Assembly (NCBI RefSeq): GCF_026340095.1
Contig: NZ_JAPEPO010000001.1
Span: forward strand, 5,294,001-5,358,000
Source of the DNA: Streptomyces sp. NBC_01446
GTDB lineage: Bacteria > Actinomycetota > Actinomycetes > Streptomycetales > Streptomycetaceae
Reading direction: 5' to 3'
Length of the DNA stretch: 64,000 nt
This document shows, piece by piece, positions 43,020 through 52,394 of the stretch. The notes under the pieces were generated by a model that saw only the letters and a list, made by a program, of their open reading frames with translations, made no database searches and was not told the origin of the DNA. Numbering within the stretch: position 1 is the stretch's first letter; each line of letters begins with the position of its first letter. The translations under genes were made by a program, and so were the position numbers.

Positions 43020-44408
43020 TCAGGCACGCCGCGCGCGCAGCTCCCGCACTCCCGCGACGGCCACGACGAGCGCGGTCGCGCCGGTCGACCACAACAGCTG
43101 CGGACGGGCCGTGGAGTCGGTCAGCATCAGCCCGATGACGGCCGCCATCGCGGCGAGCGTCACCCACGTCAGCCAGGGGAAGCCCCACATCCGCAGCACG
43201 AGCCGCTCGGGCGCCTCCCGTTCGACGAGCCGCCGCAGCCGCAGCTGCGACGCCGCGATCAGCGCCCATACGAACAGCAGCACCGCGCCGACCGAGTTGA
43301 GCATGTAGAGGAAGACGGATTCCGGCCACTCCAGATTGAGCAGCACCGAGACGAAGCCGAACGCGACCGACGCGAGCACCGCCCGGCGCGGCACGCCCCC
43401 GCGGCTCACCTTCAGCAGCGCGCGGGGCGCCTCACCGCGCTCGGCCAGCGAGAACACCATGCGCGACGAGCCGTAGAGGTTCGCGTTGAGCGCCGAGAGG
43501 AGCGCCACGAACACCACGATGTTCATGATCTGGCCCGCGGACGGCACCCCGATCGCGTCGAGGACCGTGACGTACGGGCTGATGCCCGCCTTCTGCGCCG
43601 TCCACGGCAGCACCGTCACGATGACCAGCATCGAGCCGACGTAGAAGAAGAGGATGCGGAAGACCGCGCTGCGCACGGCCCGAGAGACCGCGCGCACCGG
43701 GTCGTCGGACTCGGCGGCCGCGATCGTCACGACCTCCAGGCCGCCGAACGCGAACACGACGGCGAGCACACCGGAGATGACGCCCTGCCAGCCGTGCGGC
43801 AGGAAGCCGCCCTGCCCGGTGAGGTTCGTGAAGCCGACCGGGTCCCCAAAAGAATGAGACGCAGTCGGCAGCAGCCCGAAGACCGCGAGCGTGCCGAGGA
43901 TCAGGAACGCGACGATCGCGAACACCTTCAGGGCGGCGAACCAGAACTCGAACTCGCCGAAGTTCTTCACGGCCGCCAGGTTCGCCCCGGTGAAGACCAG
44001 CATGAACACCAGCACCCACGCCCACTGGGGCACGCCCGGCGCCCAGCCGTTCGCGATCTGCGCCGCGCCCGTCGCCTCCACGGCGAGGACGACGACGAGC
44101 AGGAACCAGTAGAGCCAGCCGACGCTGAACCCGGCCCAGCGGCCGAGCGCCCGCTCCGCGTGCACGGAGAACGAACCCGACGCCGGCATCGCGGCCGACA
44201 TCTCGCCGAGCATCCGCATCACGCACATCGCGAGCGTGCCCGCGATCAGGTACGAGACGACGATGCCGGGCCCCGCGACCGCGATACCGGCGCCCGAGCC
44301 GACGAAGAGCCCCGCCCCGATGACACCGCCGAGGCCCAGCATCGTCAGATGCCGCTGCTTGAGTCCGCCTCCGAGCGGTTCGGGTTCGGACGAGAGCTGG
44401 TCGTGCAT
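43020..44408 (-). CDS. Amino-acid permease (APC superfamily, AAT family), copy 2
   Basis: 462-aa, 12-helix transporter with GGLKQRHLTMLGLGGVIGAG and GEFEFWFAALKV signatures. Start ATG 44408 (MHDQLSSEPEPLGGG); the extension upstream lacks the family pattern. It shares orientation with copy 1 but the 115-bp gap and separate upstream palindrome suggest its own promoter. The stretch SHSFGDPVGF in the external loop is not in the paralogues. Confidence 0.94.
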   Translation of the reverse strand: MHDQLSSEPEPLGGGLKQRHLTMLGLGGVIGAGLFVGSGAGIAVAGPGIVVSYLIAGTLAMCVMRMLGEMSAAMPASGSFSVHAERALGRWAGFSVGWLYWFLLVVVLAVEATGAAQIANGWAPGVPQWAWVLVFMLVFTGANLAAVKNFGEFEFWFAALKVFAIVAFLILGTLAVFGLLPTASHSFGDPVGFTNLTGQGGFLPHGWQGVISGVLAVVFAFGGLEVVTIAAAESDDPVRAVSRAVRSAVFRILFFYVGSMLVIVTVLPWTAQKAGISPYVTVLDAIGVPSAGQIMNIVVFVALLSALNANLYGSSRMVFSLAERGEAPRALLKVSRGGVPRRAVLASVAFGFVSVLLNLEWPESVFLYMLNSVGAVLLFVWALIAASQLRLRRLVEREAPERLVLRMWGFPWLTWVTLAAMAAVIGLMLTDSTARPQLLWSTGATALVVAVAGVRELRARRA

Positions 44409-44514
44409 GGGAGGTTCAGACTGCTTTCGGGGGTCGCGCGGGTTTGGCAGGAACCTACAGTCTCCCCGGCGGCCGGCTCCGGGCGCAAAACGGGCTGTTT
44501 CGGCTCTGGCCCCA

Positions 44515-44528
44515 GTGATGAGCATCAC
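44515..44528. promoter_or_regulatory. Palindrome GTGAT-GAGC-ATCAC upstream of permease 2
   Basis: Perfect 5-bp arms with a 4-bp centre, 107 bp upstream of the permease start and about 145 bp before the divergent bioY start. A candidate operator for a GntR- or Crp-type protein; regulator unknown. Confidence 0.4.
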
Positions 44529-44673
44529 GCCAAGTCGCGCATGAGTGGCGCCCTTTGTGAAGAGCCCACCAACACCCGCCGTCACCCTTTGTCGAGCAGT
44601 GACCGTGATCGGGGATCTGCCCCTGGGATAGCGTCACGGTGTCCCAACCTGCCCTCACCCCCGCGGAGTCCCG

Positions 44674-45252
44674 ATGAGTACGGCTGCCGTCTCCACCCGC
44701 CCCGGCAAGGTCCTGGCCGACCTGCTGCCCGCCTCGCGCACCCGCGACATCGCGCTCGTGCTCGGCGGCGCCGCCCTCACCGGCATCGCGGCTCAGATCG
44801 CCGTGCCCGTGCCGGGCTCCCCGGTCCCGGTCACCGGGCAGACCTTCGCCGCGCTCCTCGTCGGTACCGCGCTCGGCGCCCGCCGCGGCTTCCTCTCCCT
44901 CGCCGTGTACGCGCTCGTCGGCATGGCCGGCATGCCGTGGTTCGCGCAGGGCACCTCCGGTGCGAGCGGCGCCTCCTTCGGCTACGTCATCGGCATGCTG
45001 CTCGCCTCCACCGTCGTGGGCGCGCTCGCCCGGCGCGGCGGCGACCGTTCCGTCCTGCGCACCGCGGGCACGATGGTCCTCGGCTCCGCGATCATCTACG
45101 CGGTCGGCGTGCCCTACCTCGCCGCCGCCACCGGCATGACCTTCACGCAGGCGGTCGCCGCGGGCCTCACCCCGTTCCTCATCGGCGACGCCGTGAAGGC
45201 GGCCCTGGCGATGGGCGTGCTGCCCACCGCCTGGAAGTTCGCCAACAAGTAG
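44674..45252 (+). CDS. bioY: BioY biotin transporter (ECF S-component)
   Basis: 192-aa membrane protein with about six helices. BioY signatures: VPVPGSPVPVTGQTFAALLV (residues 44-63), FLSLAVYALVGMAGMPWFAQ and the C-terminal GLTPFLIGDAVKAALAMGVL. It binds biotin in the membrane; it can act alone or with an ECF ATPase and T-protein, neither of which is adjacent. A TAGCGT -10-like hexamer is at 44629-44634. It is divergent from amino-acid permease 2 and convergent with the FAD oxidase. Confidence 0.95.
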   Translation: MSTAAVSTRPGKVLADLLPASRTRDIALVLGGAALTGIAAQIAVPVPGSPVPVTGQTFAALLVGTALGARRGFLSLAVYALVGMAGMPWFAQGTSGASGASFGYVIGMLLASTVVGALARRGGDRSVLRTAGTMVLGSAIIYAVGVPYLAAATGMTFTQAVAAGLTPFLIGDAVKAALAMGVLPTAWKFANK

Positions 45253-45270
45253 GTCTCGCTCCACGGGCGC

Positions 45271-46611
45271 TCAGCGCACGTTGTAGTTCCTCCGGAAGAG
45301 GTTCGCCGGGTCGTACGCGGCCTTCACATCGGCGAGCCTCTTCCGCGTCCGCGCGTCGTACAGCCCCTCCGTGCGGTCGCCGCCGCCGAACGCGAAGTTC
45401 AGGGAGCGGCCCATCCGCTGCTCCTCGACCTGCTTGAACGCGAGGGCGTGATGAGCGCGGACGGCCTCACGGTCCGTCCCGTCCAGCGGCGACAGGATCC
45501 GCACCAGCCACCCCGCCTCCCGGTACGGCACGGAGTTCGCGGCGGGCCTCGACAGGGCCCCGCCCAGGTGGTTGACCTGCACGACGTGCATGGAAGAGGC
45601 GTCCGGCCCGCACAGCGCGAGGAGGCCGGACACGCCCTCCACGGCCGGCTCGCGCAGCACCGCGCTGTCCCCGTAGTAGGCGTGCGGGAAGTCCGGGTCG
45701 CTGTGGATGGTGTGGCTCTCGGCGTACGGCATCTCGCGCAGGCTGTCCGTCAGGGCCGGTCCGAGCGCCGCCCGCAGGGGTGCCACGAGCCGCTCGCCCT
45801 CGTCCGAGCTCCCGGTGAAGGCGACGCGTACGGAGATCACGTACCGGCCGCGCAGGTGCGGCGGGAGCGCGGGGATGTCCGGGTAGACGAGGGCCGAGAG
45901 GGACGACGTCAGCGCGTCCGGCCCAGTCCGCGCCCAGTCCGTGTACGCCCGCAGCACGGCCCCCGCGTCGGCCTTCGCGCCGTCGTAGGCGAGCGAGCCC
46001 CCGAACAGCCGCGCCACCGGCACCAGAGCGATCTCCAGGCCCGTGACGACGCCCAGATTCGCGCCGCCGCCGAGCAGGCCGCGGAAGAGCTCCGGCTCGG
46101 TATCGGCACAGACGGTGCGGCGGCGTGCGTCCGCCGTGACGACGTCGACCGACCGGACGTGATCGGCCGCGTAACCGAACTCCCGCGCCAGGATGCCGAG
46201 TCCGCCGCCCAGCGTGTACGAGACCGCGCCCACGCCCGGCGCCGAGCCGTTCAGCGGGGCGAGCCCGTGCGAGGCGGCCGCCTCTACGACCTGGCCCCAG
46301 CGGGTCCCTGCAAAGACCCGCACCGTGCGCGCCGCCGCGTCCACCACGACCTCGTCCATGCGCCGCGTGGAGATCAGCACCCCGCCCTCGGAGTCTCCGG
46401 GCAGCCCGTGCCCGGTGGCCTGCACACCGACGGGCAGGCCGGCACCGGCCGCGTACGCGACAGCGGCCTCGACGTCATCGGCGGAGGCTGCCGCGTAGAT
46501 GACGTCGGGCCGCTGGGCGAAACCGGTCTGGAAGCCGGCCAGTTCCTCGTCGTACCCGGCGTCGCCGGGCCGCAGGACGAGCTGCTGTGTACGGATGTCG
46601 TCGGAGTTCAT
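45271..46611 (-). CDS. FAD-binding oxidoreductase, berberine-bridge (BBE) type
   Basis: 446-aa flavoprotein of the VAO/PCMH family. The N-terminal FAD domain has VGVQATGHGLPGDSEGG, the His of which is the usual covalent-FAD site, and YTLGGGLGILAREFGYAADH; a second cysteine linkage is not obvious. The C-terminal berberine-bridge segment KAAYDPANLFRRNYNVR is typical. There is no signal peptide. Such enzymes oxidise alcohols, sugars or polyketide intermediates; the substrate is unknown. ATG 46611 is chosen, but a GTG ten codons upstream is possible. Confidence 0.9.
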   Translation of the reverse strand: MNSDDIRTQQLVLRPGDAGYDEELAGFQTGFAQRPDVIYAAASADDVEAAVAYAAGAGLPVGVQATGHGLPGDSEGGVLISTRRMDEVVVDAAARTVRVFAGTRWGQVVEAAASHGLAPLNGSAPGVGAVSYTLGGGLGILAREFGYAADHVRSVDVVTADARRRTVCADTEPELFRGLLGGGANLGVVTGLEIALVPVARLFGGSLAYDGAKADAGAVLRAYTDWARTGPDALTSSLSALVYPDIPALPPHLRGRYVISVRVAFTGSSDEGERLVAPLRAALGPALTDSLREMPYAESHTIHSDPDFPHAYYGDSAVLREPAVEGVSGLLALCGPDASSMHVVQVNHLGGALSRPAANSVPYREAGWLVRILSPLDGTDREAVRAHHALAFKQVEEQRMGRSLNFAFGGGDRTEGLYDARTRKRLADVKAAYDPANLFRRNYNVR

Positions 46612-46689
46612 GCGGCAGACTCTGCCCGCATTACCTGACACCCGCCGTCAGCTTTTCCGCTGAGACCTTTCCGGGAATGCCCGGACGGG

Positions 46690-48153
46690 TCAGGCGGAGA
46701 CCTTCTTCCGCTTCTGCACCTGCTCACGCACCAGCGCGAACCCGACCACCAGGGCCGCCACGAGCAGCGACAGGACGACCTGCTCGCGGCCCGCGTCGTC
46801 GGTGAGCATGTAGACGAGCACGAACGAGATCATCGCGATCGTGGCCCACGTCAGATAGGGGAAGAGCCACATCTTCACGACGAGCTTCTCGGGCTGCTCG
46901 CGCAGGATCATTCCGCGCATCTTCAGCTGCGTGAAGCAGATGACGAGCCAGACGAAGAGGGCGACGGCGCCGGAGGAGTTCAGCAGGAAGTTGAAGACGG
47001 TGTCCGGCCACTGGTAGTTGAACCAGACGGCGACGAAGCCGAAGACGACGGATCCGAGGATCGCGGCCTGCGGCACACCGTTCTTGCTCGTCTTGGCGAA
47101 CGCCTTGGGCGCGTCACCGCGCTGGCCGAGCGAGAACGCCATGCGGGAAGCGGTGTAGAGCCCGGAGTTCAGGCAGGACAGCACGGCCGTCAGCACGATG
47201 ACGTTCATGACCTGACCGGCGTGGGGGATGCCGATCGAGTTCAGGGCCGCGACGTACGAGCCGTCCTTGGCGATCGACTTGTCGTTCCACGGCAGCAGCG
47301 TCAGGACGACGAAGATCGAGCCGAGGTAGAAGACGCCGATACGCCAGATCACGCTGTTCGTGGCCTTGGTGACGGCACGCTGCGGGTCCTCGGACTCGCC
47401 GGCGGCCAGCGTGACGATCTCGCTGCCCATGAAGGAGAAGACGACCATCAGGACGCCGGTGAGGATCGACCCGGCGCCGTGGGGCATGAACCCGCCCGCG
47501 TCCGTCAGGTGCGAGAACCCTGCACCCGGGTTGTCCGAACCCGGCAGCACACCGAACACGGCGAGCAGGCCGATGATCACGAACGCGCCGATCGCGACGA
47601 CCTTGATCCCGGCGAACCAGAACTCGAACTCGCCGTACGAGGCGACCGAGGCCAGGTTCGTCGCGGTCAGGACGACCATCACGATCAGGGCCCAGCCCCA
47701 CTGCGGCACGGCCGGTATCCAGCCGTTGAGGATCACGGCACCGGCGGTGGCCTCGACCGCGAGCACGACGACCCAGAAGAACCAGTACAGCCAGCCGATG
47801 GAGAAACCGGCCCAGCGGCCGAGCGCCTGGTCGGCGTAGGCGGAGAAGGAGCCGGACGAGGGCCGTGCGGCAGCCATCTCGCCGAGCATCCGCATCACCA
47901 TGACGACCATGAGGCCGACGAGGGCGTACGAGATGAGGATGGCGGGTCCGGCCTTGGCGATGCCCGAGCCGGAGCCGACGAAGAGGCCGGCACCGATCAC
48001 ACCGCCGATGGCGATCATCGACAGGTGCCGGTTCTTGAGTCCGGCCTTCAGCCCGTCGGGACCGTTATTTCCGGTCTGGCCGTTGTCGGGCTGTGAATCT
48101 CCAGGATTGTGGGGCGCCTGGTCGGCCTTCGCAAGGGAGGGTTGCGAGGTCAT
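46690..48153 (-). CDS. Amino-acid permease (APC superfamily, AAT family), copy 3
   Basis: 487-aa transporter with a longer polar N-tail (about 45 residues, DSQPDNGQTGNNGPDG) before the shared block GLKNRHLSMIAIGGVIGAGL. Twelve helices and GEFEFWFAGIKV are present. ATG 48153 is used; the much longer frame to 48801 is the antisense shadow of rpiB. Divergent from rpiB. It appears the most diverged of the three paralogues. Confidence 0.94.
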   Translation of the reverse strand: MTSQPSLAKADQAPHNPGDSQPDNGQTGNNGPDGLKAGLKNRHLSMIAIGGVIGAGLFVGSGSGIAKAGPAILISYALVGLMVVMVMRMLGEMAAARPSSGSFSAYADQALGRWAGFSIGWLYWFFWVVVLAVEATAGAVILNGWIPAVPQWGWALIVMVVLTATNLASVASYGEFEFWFAGIKVVAIGAFVIIGLLAVFGVLPGSDNPGAGFSHLTDAGGFMPHGAGSILTGVLMVVFSFMGSEIVTLAAGESEDPQRAVTKATNSVIWRIGVFYLGSIFVVLTLLPWNDKSIAKDGSYVAALNSIGIPHAGQVMNVIVLTAVLSCLNSGLYTASRMAFSLGQRGDAPKAFAKTSKNGVPQAAILGSVVFGFVAVWFNYQWPDTVFNFLLNSSGAVALFVWLVICFTQLKMRGMILREQPEKLVVKMWLFPYLTWATIAMISFVLVYMLTDDAGREQVVLSLLVAALVVGFALVREQVQKRKKVSA

Positions 48154-48327
48154 GGACGAATCCTTAAGTCTCGGGTCACGAGCCCACGCATTCAAACCCA
48201 GGGACGTACCGGACGGAAGACCTGACTCCGTATCGTGATTTTCGACTCCGAGACGTTTGCGCGTAAACGAACGGCGACAACGACCCGACCGCGCCGTGCC
48301 CGGGTGGGACGTGCCACACTCGGACCC

Positions 48328-48813
48328 ATGCGCGTGTACCTCGGCTCGGATCATGCCGGCTACGAACTCAAGAACCACCTCGTCGAATGGCTCAAGGCCC
48401 ACGGCCACGAGCCCGTCGACTGCGGGCCCCACATCTATGACGCCCAGGACGACTACCCTCCGTTCTGCCTCCGCGCCGCGGAGCGCACGGCGGCGGACCC
48501 GGACGCCCTCGGCATCGTGATCGGCGGCTCCGGCAACGGCGAGCAGATCGCCGCGAACAAGGTGAAGGGCGTCCGTGCGGCCCTGGCCTGGAGCGAGCAG
48601 ACCGCTGCGCTGGGCCGTGAGCACAACGACGCGAACGTGGTCTCCATCGGCGGCCGCATGCACACGCAGGAAGAGGCGACGAAGTTCGTCGAGATCTTCC
48701 TCTCCACCCCGTACTCGGGCGAGGAGCGTCACACGCGACGCATCGACATGCTGTCGCGCTACGAGGAGACGGGCGACCTCCCCCCGATCCCGGCCCACCA
48801 CCCGCAGGACTGA
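48328..48813 (+). CDS. rpiB: Ribose-5-phosphate isomerase B
   Basis: 161-aa RpiB/LacAB fold enzyme interconverting ribose-5-phosphate and ribulose-5-phosphate in the pentose phosphate pathway. Motifs: MRVYLGSDHAGYELK with the phosphate and ring-opening residues, VDCGPHIYDAQDDYPPF, and IVIGGSGNGEQIAANKV, where Ser replaces the Cys found in many RpiB enzymes, as in the mycobacterial type. ATG 48328 has no Shine-Dalgarno and is probably leaderless (CACACT just upstream). The longer GTG frame is rejected. Confidence 0.95.
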   Translation: MRVYLGSDHAGYELKNHLVEWLKAHGHEPVDCGPHIYDAQDDYPPFCLRAAERTAADPDALGIVIGGSGNGEQIAANKVKGVRAALAWSEQTAALGREHNDANVVSIGGRMHTQEEATKFVEIFLSTPYSGEERHTRRIDMLSRYEETGDLPPIPAHHPQD

Positions 48814-48829
48814 TTCAGCCCCTCGATCC

Positions 48830-48950
48830 AGCCCCTTGGGGCCCCCGGACGGAGTCTGGGGGAGATTGAGGAGCGGGGTCCGGGGCGGGGCCCCAGGACT
48901 TTCGGGAAGGGGCGGGCCGGGGGAGGAAATCCCCCACGCCCGCCCCCACC
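48830..48950. repeat. GC-rich intergenic hairpin repeat of Streptomyces type
   Basis: This segment carries GGGGCCCC motifs and a strong hairpin: GGGGCGGGC (48909-48917) pairs with 48938-48946, and inside it GGGGGA (48919-48924) with TCCCCC (48930-48935). The sequence style (GGAGTCTGGGGGAGATTGAGG, read in pieces) is one I recognise as widely dispersed between Streptomyces genes. Probably it terminates rpiB. Confidence 0.6.
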
Positions 48951-48971
48951 AACCCCAGGAGACAGAGACCC

Positions 48972-49784
48972 GTGCCAGAGGGCCACACCATCCACCGCCT
49001 GGCCCAGGACCACGCGGAGCGCTTCGCGGGCCGCCCGGTAGGCGTCCGCAGCCCGCAGGGCAAGTTCTCCGACAGCGCCGCCCTCGTGGACGGCCTGGTC
49101 CTCGACGGAGTGGACGCCCACGGCAAACACCTCTTCCTGGGCTTCGCGGAAACCGGCTGGATCCACATCCACCTGGGCCTCTTCGGCAAGTACGCCCTCG
49201 GAGAGACCCCCGCCCCGCCGCCCACGGACACCGTCCGCCTGCGGCTGCTGAGCGACACGCACTACTCCGACCTGCGCGGCCCCACGACCTGCGCCCTGAT
49301 CACGGACGCCGAGAAGCAGGCGATACACGACCGCCTCGGCCCCGACCCGCTCAGGAACGGCGACGACCCGGACCGCGCCTGGCGCCGTATCTCCCGCAGC
49401 CGCACCACCGTCGCCGCGCTGCTCATGGACCAGAAGATCATCGGGGGCGTCGGCAACGTCTACCGCGCCGAGGTCCTCTTCCGGCACGGCGTCGACCCGT
49501 ACACCCCGGGCAAGGACCTCACGCCCGACGAGTGGACGGCGATCTGGACGGACCTGGTGGCGCTGATGCGTGAGGGCGTCCGCCACAACCGCATCGACAC
49601 CGTCCGCCCCGAGCACACCCCCGAGGCGATGGGCCGCCCGCCGCGCGTCGACGACCACGGCGGCGAGGTGTACGTCTACCGGCGGGCGACGATGCCCTGC
49701 CACCTGTGCGGCACGGAGATCCGCACGGCGTCCCTCGCGGCCCGCAACCTCTTCTGGTGCCCGAGGTGCCAGCCCCCACGCTGA
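48972..49784 (+). CDS. Fpg/Nei-family DNA glycosylase / AP lyase
   Basis: 270-aa base-excision repair enzyme. It starts MPEGHTIHRLAQDHAERF: Pro2 is the catalytic amine after Met removal and Glu3 the proton donor. The beta-sandwich lysine lies in DAHGKHLFLGF, the helix-two-turn-helix in QKIIGGVGNVYRAEVLFRHG, and the C-terminal zinc finger has MPCHLCGTEI and FWCPRCQ. The MPEGHT start is seen in actinobacterial Nei-type enzymes, so it may prefer oxidised pyrimidines or abasic sites over 8-oxoG. Start GTG 48972. It follows rpiB with a hairpin between. Confidence 0.94.
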   Translation: MPEGHTIHRLAQDHAERFAGRPVGVRSPQGKFSDSAALVDGLVLDGVDAHGKHLFLGFAETGWIHIHLGLFGKYALGETPAPPPTDTVRLRLLSDTHYSDLRGPTTCALITDAEKQAIHDRLGPDPLRNGDDPDRAWRRISRSRTTVAALLMDQKIIGGVGNVYRAEVLFRHGVDPYTPGKDLTPDEWTAIWTDLVALMREGVRHNRIDTVRPEHTPEAMGRPPRVDDHGGEVYVYRRATMPCHLCGTEIRTASLAARNLFWCPRCQPPR

Positions 49785-49806
49785 CCGGCCCCCGTCACCC
49801 GCCGCG

Positions 49807-51036
49807 TCAGAACCCGTGCGGCAGCCAGGGCGCCACGGTCGACCCGAACGCGAGCGCCGCCTCGTCGACCGAACCAGGACGAAGCTCTCCCACCCGTCCG
49901 GCCGCCGCCAGCGCCGAAAGCGACGTGTCACCGAGGTAGGCCGCCGCCAACTCCCGTACGGACAGGGCAAGATCCGCCTCGTCGTCCGTGCGCTTGCAGG
50001 ACGCCCCCTTCGCGTCCCCGGTCAGCCGCCACCGCCCCGCGTTCCACGGACAGAACTCGTCCGTCACGTCCAGGACGACGTCGACCGGCGCCTGATACGT
50101 GCGGGCCTCCAGCGCGGCTCCGAGGTCCACGAGCCGTACGTGCATCGAGTCCCGCAGCCGGACCTGGCACCGCCGGATGTCGCTGGCGAGGGAGAACAGC
50201 GGATCGTCGACCGGCCGGTTGCGCGCCTGGACGGTCGACGTCAGGTCGATGTCCAGGAGGAAGCGCCACAGCGCCGCGTACGCCGCCGGGTCGAGCGCGT
50301 CGATGTGCCGCAGCGTGATCCGGCCCTTGGGCCCGGCCGCGTCCCACTCGGGCTTGTTGTGGAAGCGGACGTAGCCGACCGTCTCGCCGTCCCGCTCGGC
50401 CAGCACGCACTGCATCGGCGACGCGCCCTCGCGCTCCGACGGCGGGTCGAGCAGCGGCAGCCGCTCCCAGCCGGGCCTGCGGGCGAGCATGCCGGGCCGG
50501 GTGCCGATCGTCCGCACGTACACGGCCTCGCACGCGGCGGCGGCCTCGGCGACGTCGGCGAACCGCAGCCGTACGTCGTCCGTCCCCGCCGGAGCGTTGA
50601 TCCGCACCCGCGTCGAGTCGATCTCCACGCTCGCCTGCCGCGTCGCGATCCCGTACCCGAAGCGTCCGTAGATCGCGGGCTCGGACGCGGTGAGCAGGGC
50701 GAGCGGCTCGCCCCAGGACCGTACGTCGTCGAGCTGGCGCCGCATCATCGACGTCAGGACCCCGCGCCGGCGGTCCGTCGCCGCGACGGACACCATCGTG
50801 ACGCCCGCCGCCGGGACCTGGGCCCCGCCCGGCACCGTCACCCGGAACGTGAACGCCCCCGCCGTCCCCACGCACCGGTCGCCGTCCCACACGCCGATGG
50901 ACCGGTCGAACTCGGTGAGGTCGTCCCACAGCGCGCGTTCCTCGGGCGCTTCGGGAACTCCTCCGAAGGCCAGCTCCAACTTCGCGTACCACTCGTGCCA
51001 GTCGTCCTGGCGCAGCACCCGTACGTCCGTCGTCAT
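49807..51036 (-). CDS. Eis-like GNAT N-acetyltransferase
   Basis: 409-aa protein with the Eis architecture: N-terminal GNAT domain (acetyl-CoA motif VSVAATDRRRGVLTSMMRRQ, about residues 84-103), a second GNAT-like domain, an SCP2-like C-terminal domain, and a C-terminal carboxylate that in Eis completes the active site (ends WLPHGF). Tyr in SEPAIYGRFGYGIA is the usual acid. Eis enzymes acetylate amines such as aminoglycosides; the native substrate is unknown. Convergent with the glycosylase gene. Confidence 0.93.
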   Translation of the reverse strand: MTTDVRVLRQDDWHEWYAKLELAFGGVPEAPEERALWDDLTEFDRSIGVWDGDRCVGTAGAFTFRVTVPGGAQVPAAGVTMVSVAATDRRRGVLTSMMRRQLDDVRSWGEPLALLTASEPAIYGRFGYGIATRQASVEIDSTRVRINAPAGTDDVRLRFADVAEAAAACEAVYVRTIGTRPGMLARRPGWERLPLLDPPSEREGASPMQCVLAERDGETVGYVRFHNKPEWDAAGPKGRITLRHIDALDPAAYAALWRFLLDIDLTSTVQARNRPVDDPLFSLASDIRRCQVRLRDSMHVRLVDLGAALEARTYQAPVDVVLDVTDEFCPWNAGRWRLTGDAKGASCKRTDDEADLALSVRELAAAYLGDTSLSALAAAGRVGELRPGSVDEAALAFGSTVAPWLPHGF

Positions 51037-51173
51037 GAGCCATCCCTACCAGGACACCGTGGACGAAGCGAGGGAATTTCCCCGCCCGCGGAAGGCGCCG
51101 GAGCTGCCTGGAAGGGGGACAAGTGGGACCTCCCGTGCGAAGCCCTTGACCCGATGGATAAGGTCCACGAGCA

Positions 51174-52322
51174 ATGGCAGGACGACGCGCGCAAGCCGAG
51201 ACGTTTCCGGCCCGGATGAAGATGAGACTGCACCGGGCCCGCATCGGCATGCGCAAATCGGGTGTCGACTACTTCCGCGGCGACGGTTCCGACTGGATCG
51301 CGATGGTGGGCCTGCTCCTCATGGTCCCGGTCATCGCCTGCGGCACCCTCCTCAACCCGGTCTGGTGCTCCCCGACGGCGCTCGTCCTGCCGATCGTGGC
51401 GGGCGGACTGCTGCTGCGCCCGGCCAGCCTCCTCGGCCTGTACGCGGCGGCCGCCGCGGCGCTCATCGTGGAGTCGGTCAGCCTCGGCCCGTACTCGGAG
51501 GGCGCCGCCCGGGTCACCCCCGGCACCGTCCTGGTCGTGGCCGCGTGCGGTTTCTTCGGCCTGCTCATAGCCCAGTTCCGCAGCCGGGTCGGCGTGCCCT
51601 GGCGGCGCGGCGGCACGATGCTGTTCGACCTGCGTGAACGCATCCGCGTACAGAGCAAGTTGCCGCAGCTGCCCAAGGGCTGGCACCGCGAGATGGCGCT
51701 GCGCCCGGCCGGCGGCCAGTCCTTCTCCGGCGACTTCGTCGTCGCCGCCCGTACGAACGGCGGCCGCACGCTGGAGGCGGTCCTCACCGACGTGTCGGGC
51801 AAGGGCATGGACGCGGGGTCGAGGGCGCTGCTCCTGTCCGGAGCCTTCGGCGGACTCCTCGGCTCCCTGCCGCCGCACGCCTTCCTGCCGGCCGCCAACG
51901 GTTATCTGCTCCGCCAGGACTGGGACGAGGGCTTCGCCACGTCCATCCACCTCGTCCTCGACCTGGAGTCGGGCGACTACGAACTCTTCTCGGCGGGCCA
52001 CCCGCCGGGCCTCCAGCTCAGCGCGGGCAGCGGCCGCTGGGAGGAGAAGGCGGCCGAGGGTCCGCTCCTCGGCGTCTACGACGGCGCCCAGTTCGACTCC
52101 ACCAAGGGCTCCCTGCGCCCCGGCGACGTCCTGATGCTCTTCACGGACGGCCTGGTGGAGACGTCCGACCGCGACATCACCGAGGGCATCGACCGCCTCA
52201 CCGGCGAAGCGGACCGATACGTGTCGGGCGGGTTCCACGGCGCGGCCTGGCACCTGATCGAGGCGGTGGCCAAGGACGTCAACGACGACCGCGCGCTGCT
52301 GCTGGTCTGCCGGGACGCGTGA
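51174..52322 (+). CDS. Membrane-anchored PP2C-type serine phosphatase (SpoIIE domain)
   Basis: 382-aa protein. A basic N-terminus (RMKMRLHRARIGMRKSG) precedes three hydrophobic segments, about residues 40-130, and then a PP2C/SpoIIE domain with metal motifs SFSGDFVVAARTNGG, LTDVSGKGMDAGSRALLLSG, FSAGHPPGLQL and LMLFTDGLVETSDR. It probably dephosphorylates an anti-sigma-factor antagonist. No Shine-Dalgarno is seen at ATG 51174; an internal ATG at 51216 is an alternative. No STAS or anti-sigma gene adjoins. Confidence 0.92.
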   Translation: MAGRRAQAETFPARMKMRLHRARIGMRKSGVDYFRGDGSDWIAMVGLLLMVPVIACGTLLNPVWCSPTALVLPIVAGGLLLRPASLLGLYAAAAAALIVESVSLGPYSEGAARVTPGTVLVVAACGFFGLLIAQFRSRVGVPWRRGGTMLFDLRERIRVQSKLPQLPKGWHREMALRPAGGQSFSGDFVVAARTNGGRTLEAVLTDVSGKGMDAGSRALLLSGAFGGLLGSLPPHAFLPAANGYLLRQDWDEGFATSIHLVLDLESGDYELFSAGHPPGLQLSAGSGRWEEKAAEGPLLGVYDGAQFDSTKGSLRPGDVLMLFTDGLVETSDRDITEGIDRLTGEADRYVSGGFHGAAWHLIEAVAKDVNDDRALLLVCRDA

Positions 52323-52394
52323 CGCTCCGCGGGGGCGCGGGACACGGGTTCTCTTCTGCCGGGTGCCGGTTCGTCGCCGGGTGCGGATCTTCTG

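Noticed and set aside
41480..48153. Genomic island carrying the three permeases
   Set aside because: GC and codon use look the same as the surroundings and no integrase, tRNA site or direct repeat flanks it.
48255..48268. Palindrome GTTTGCGCGTAAAC between permease 3 and rpiB
   Set aside because: Short and with an imperfect centre; no supporting second site, so not listed as an operator.
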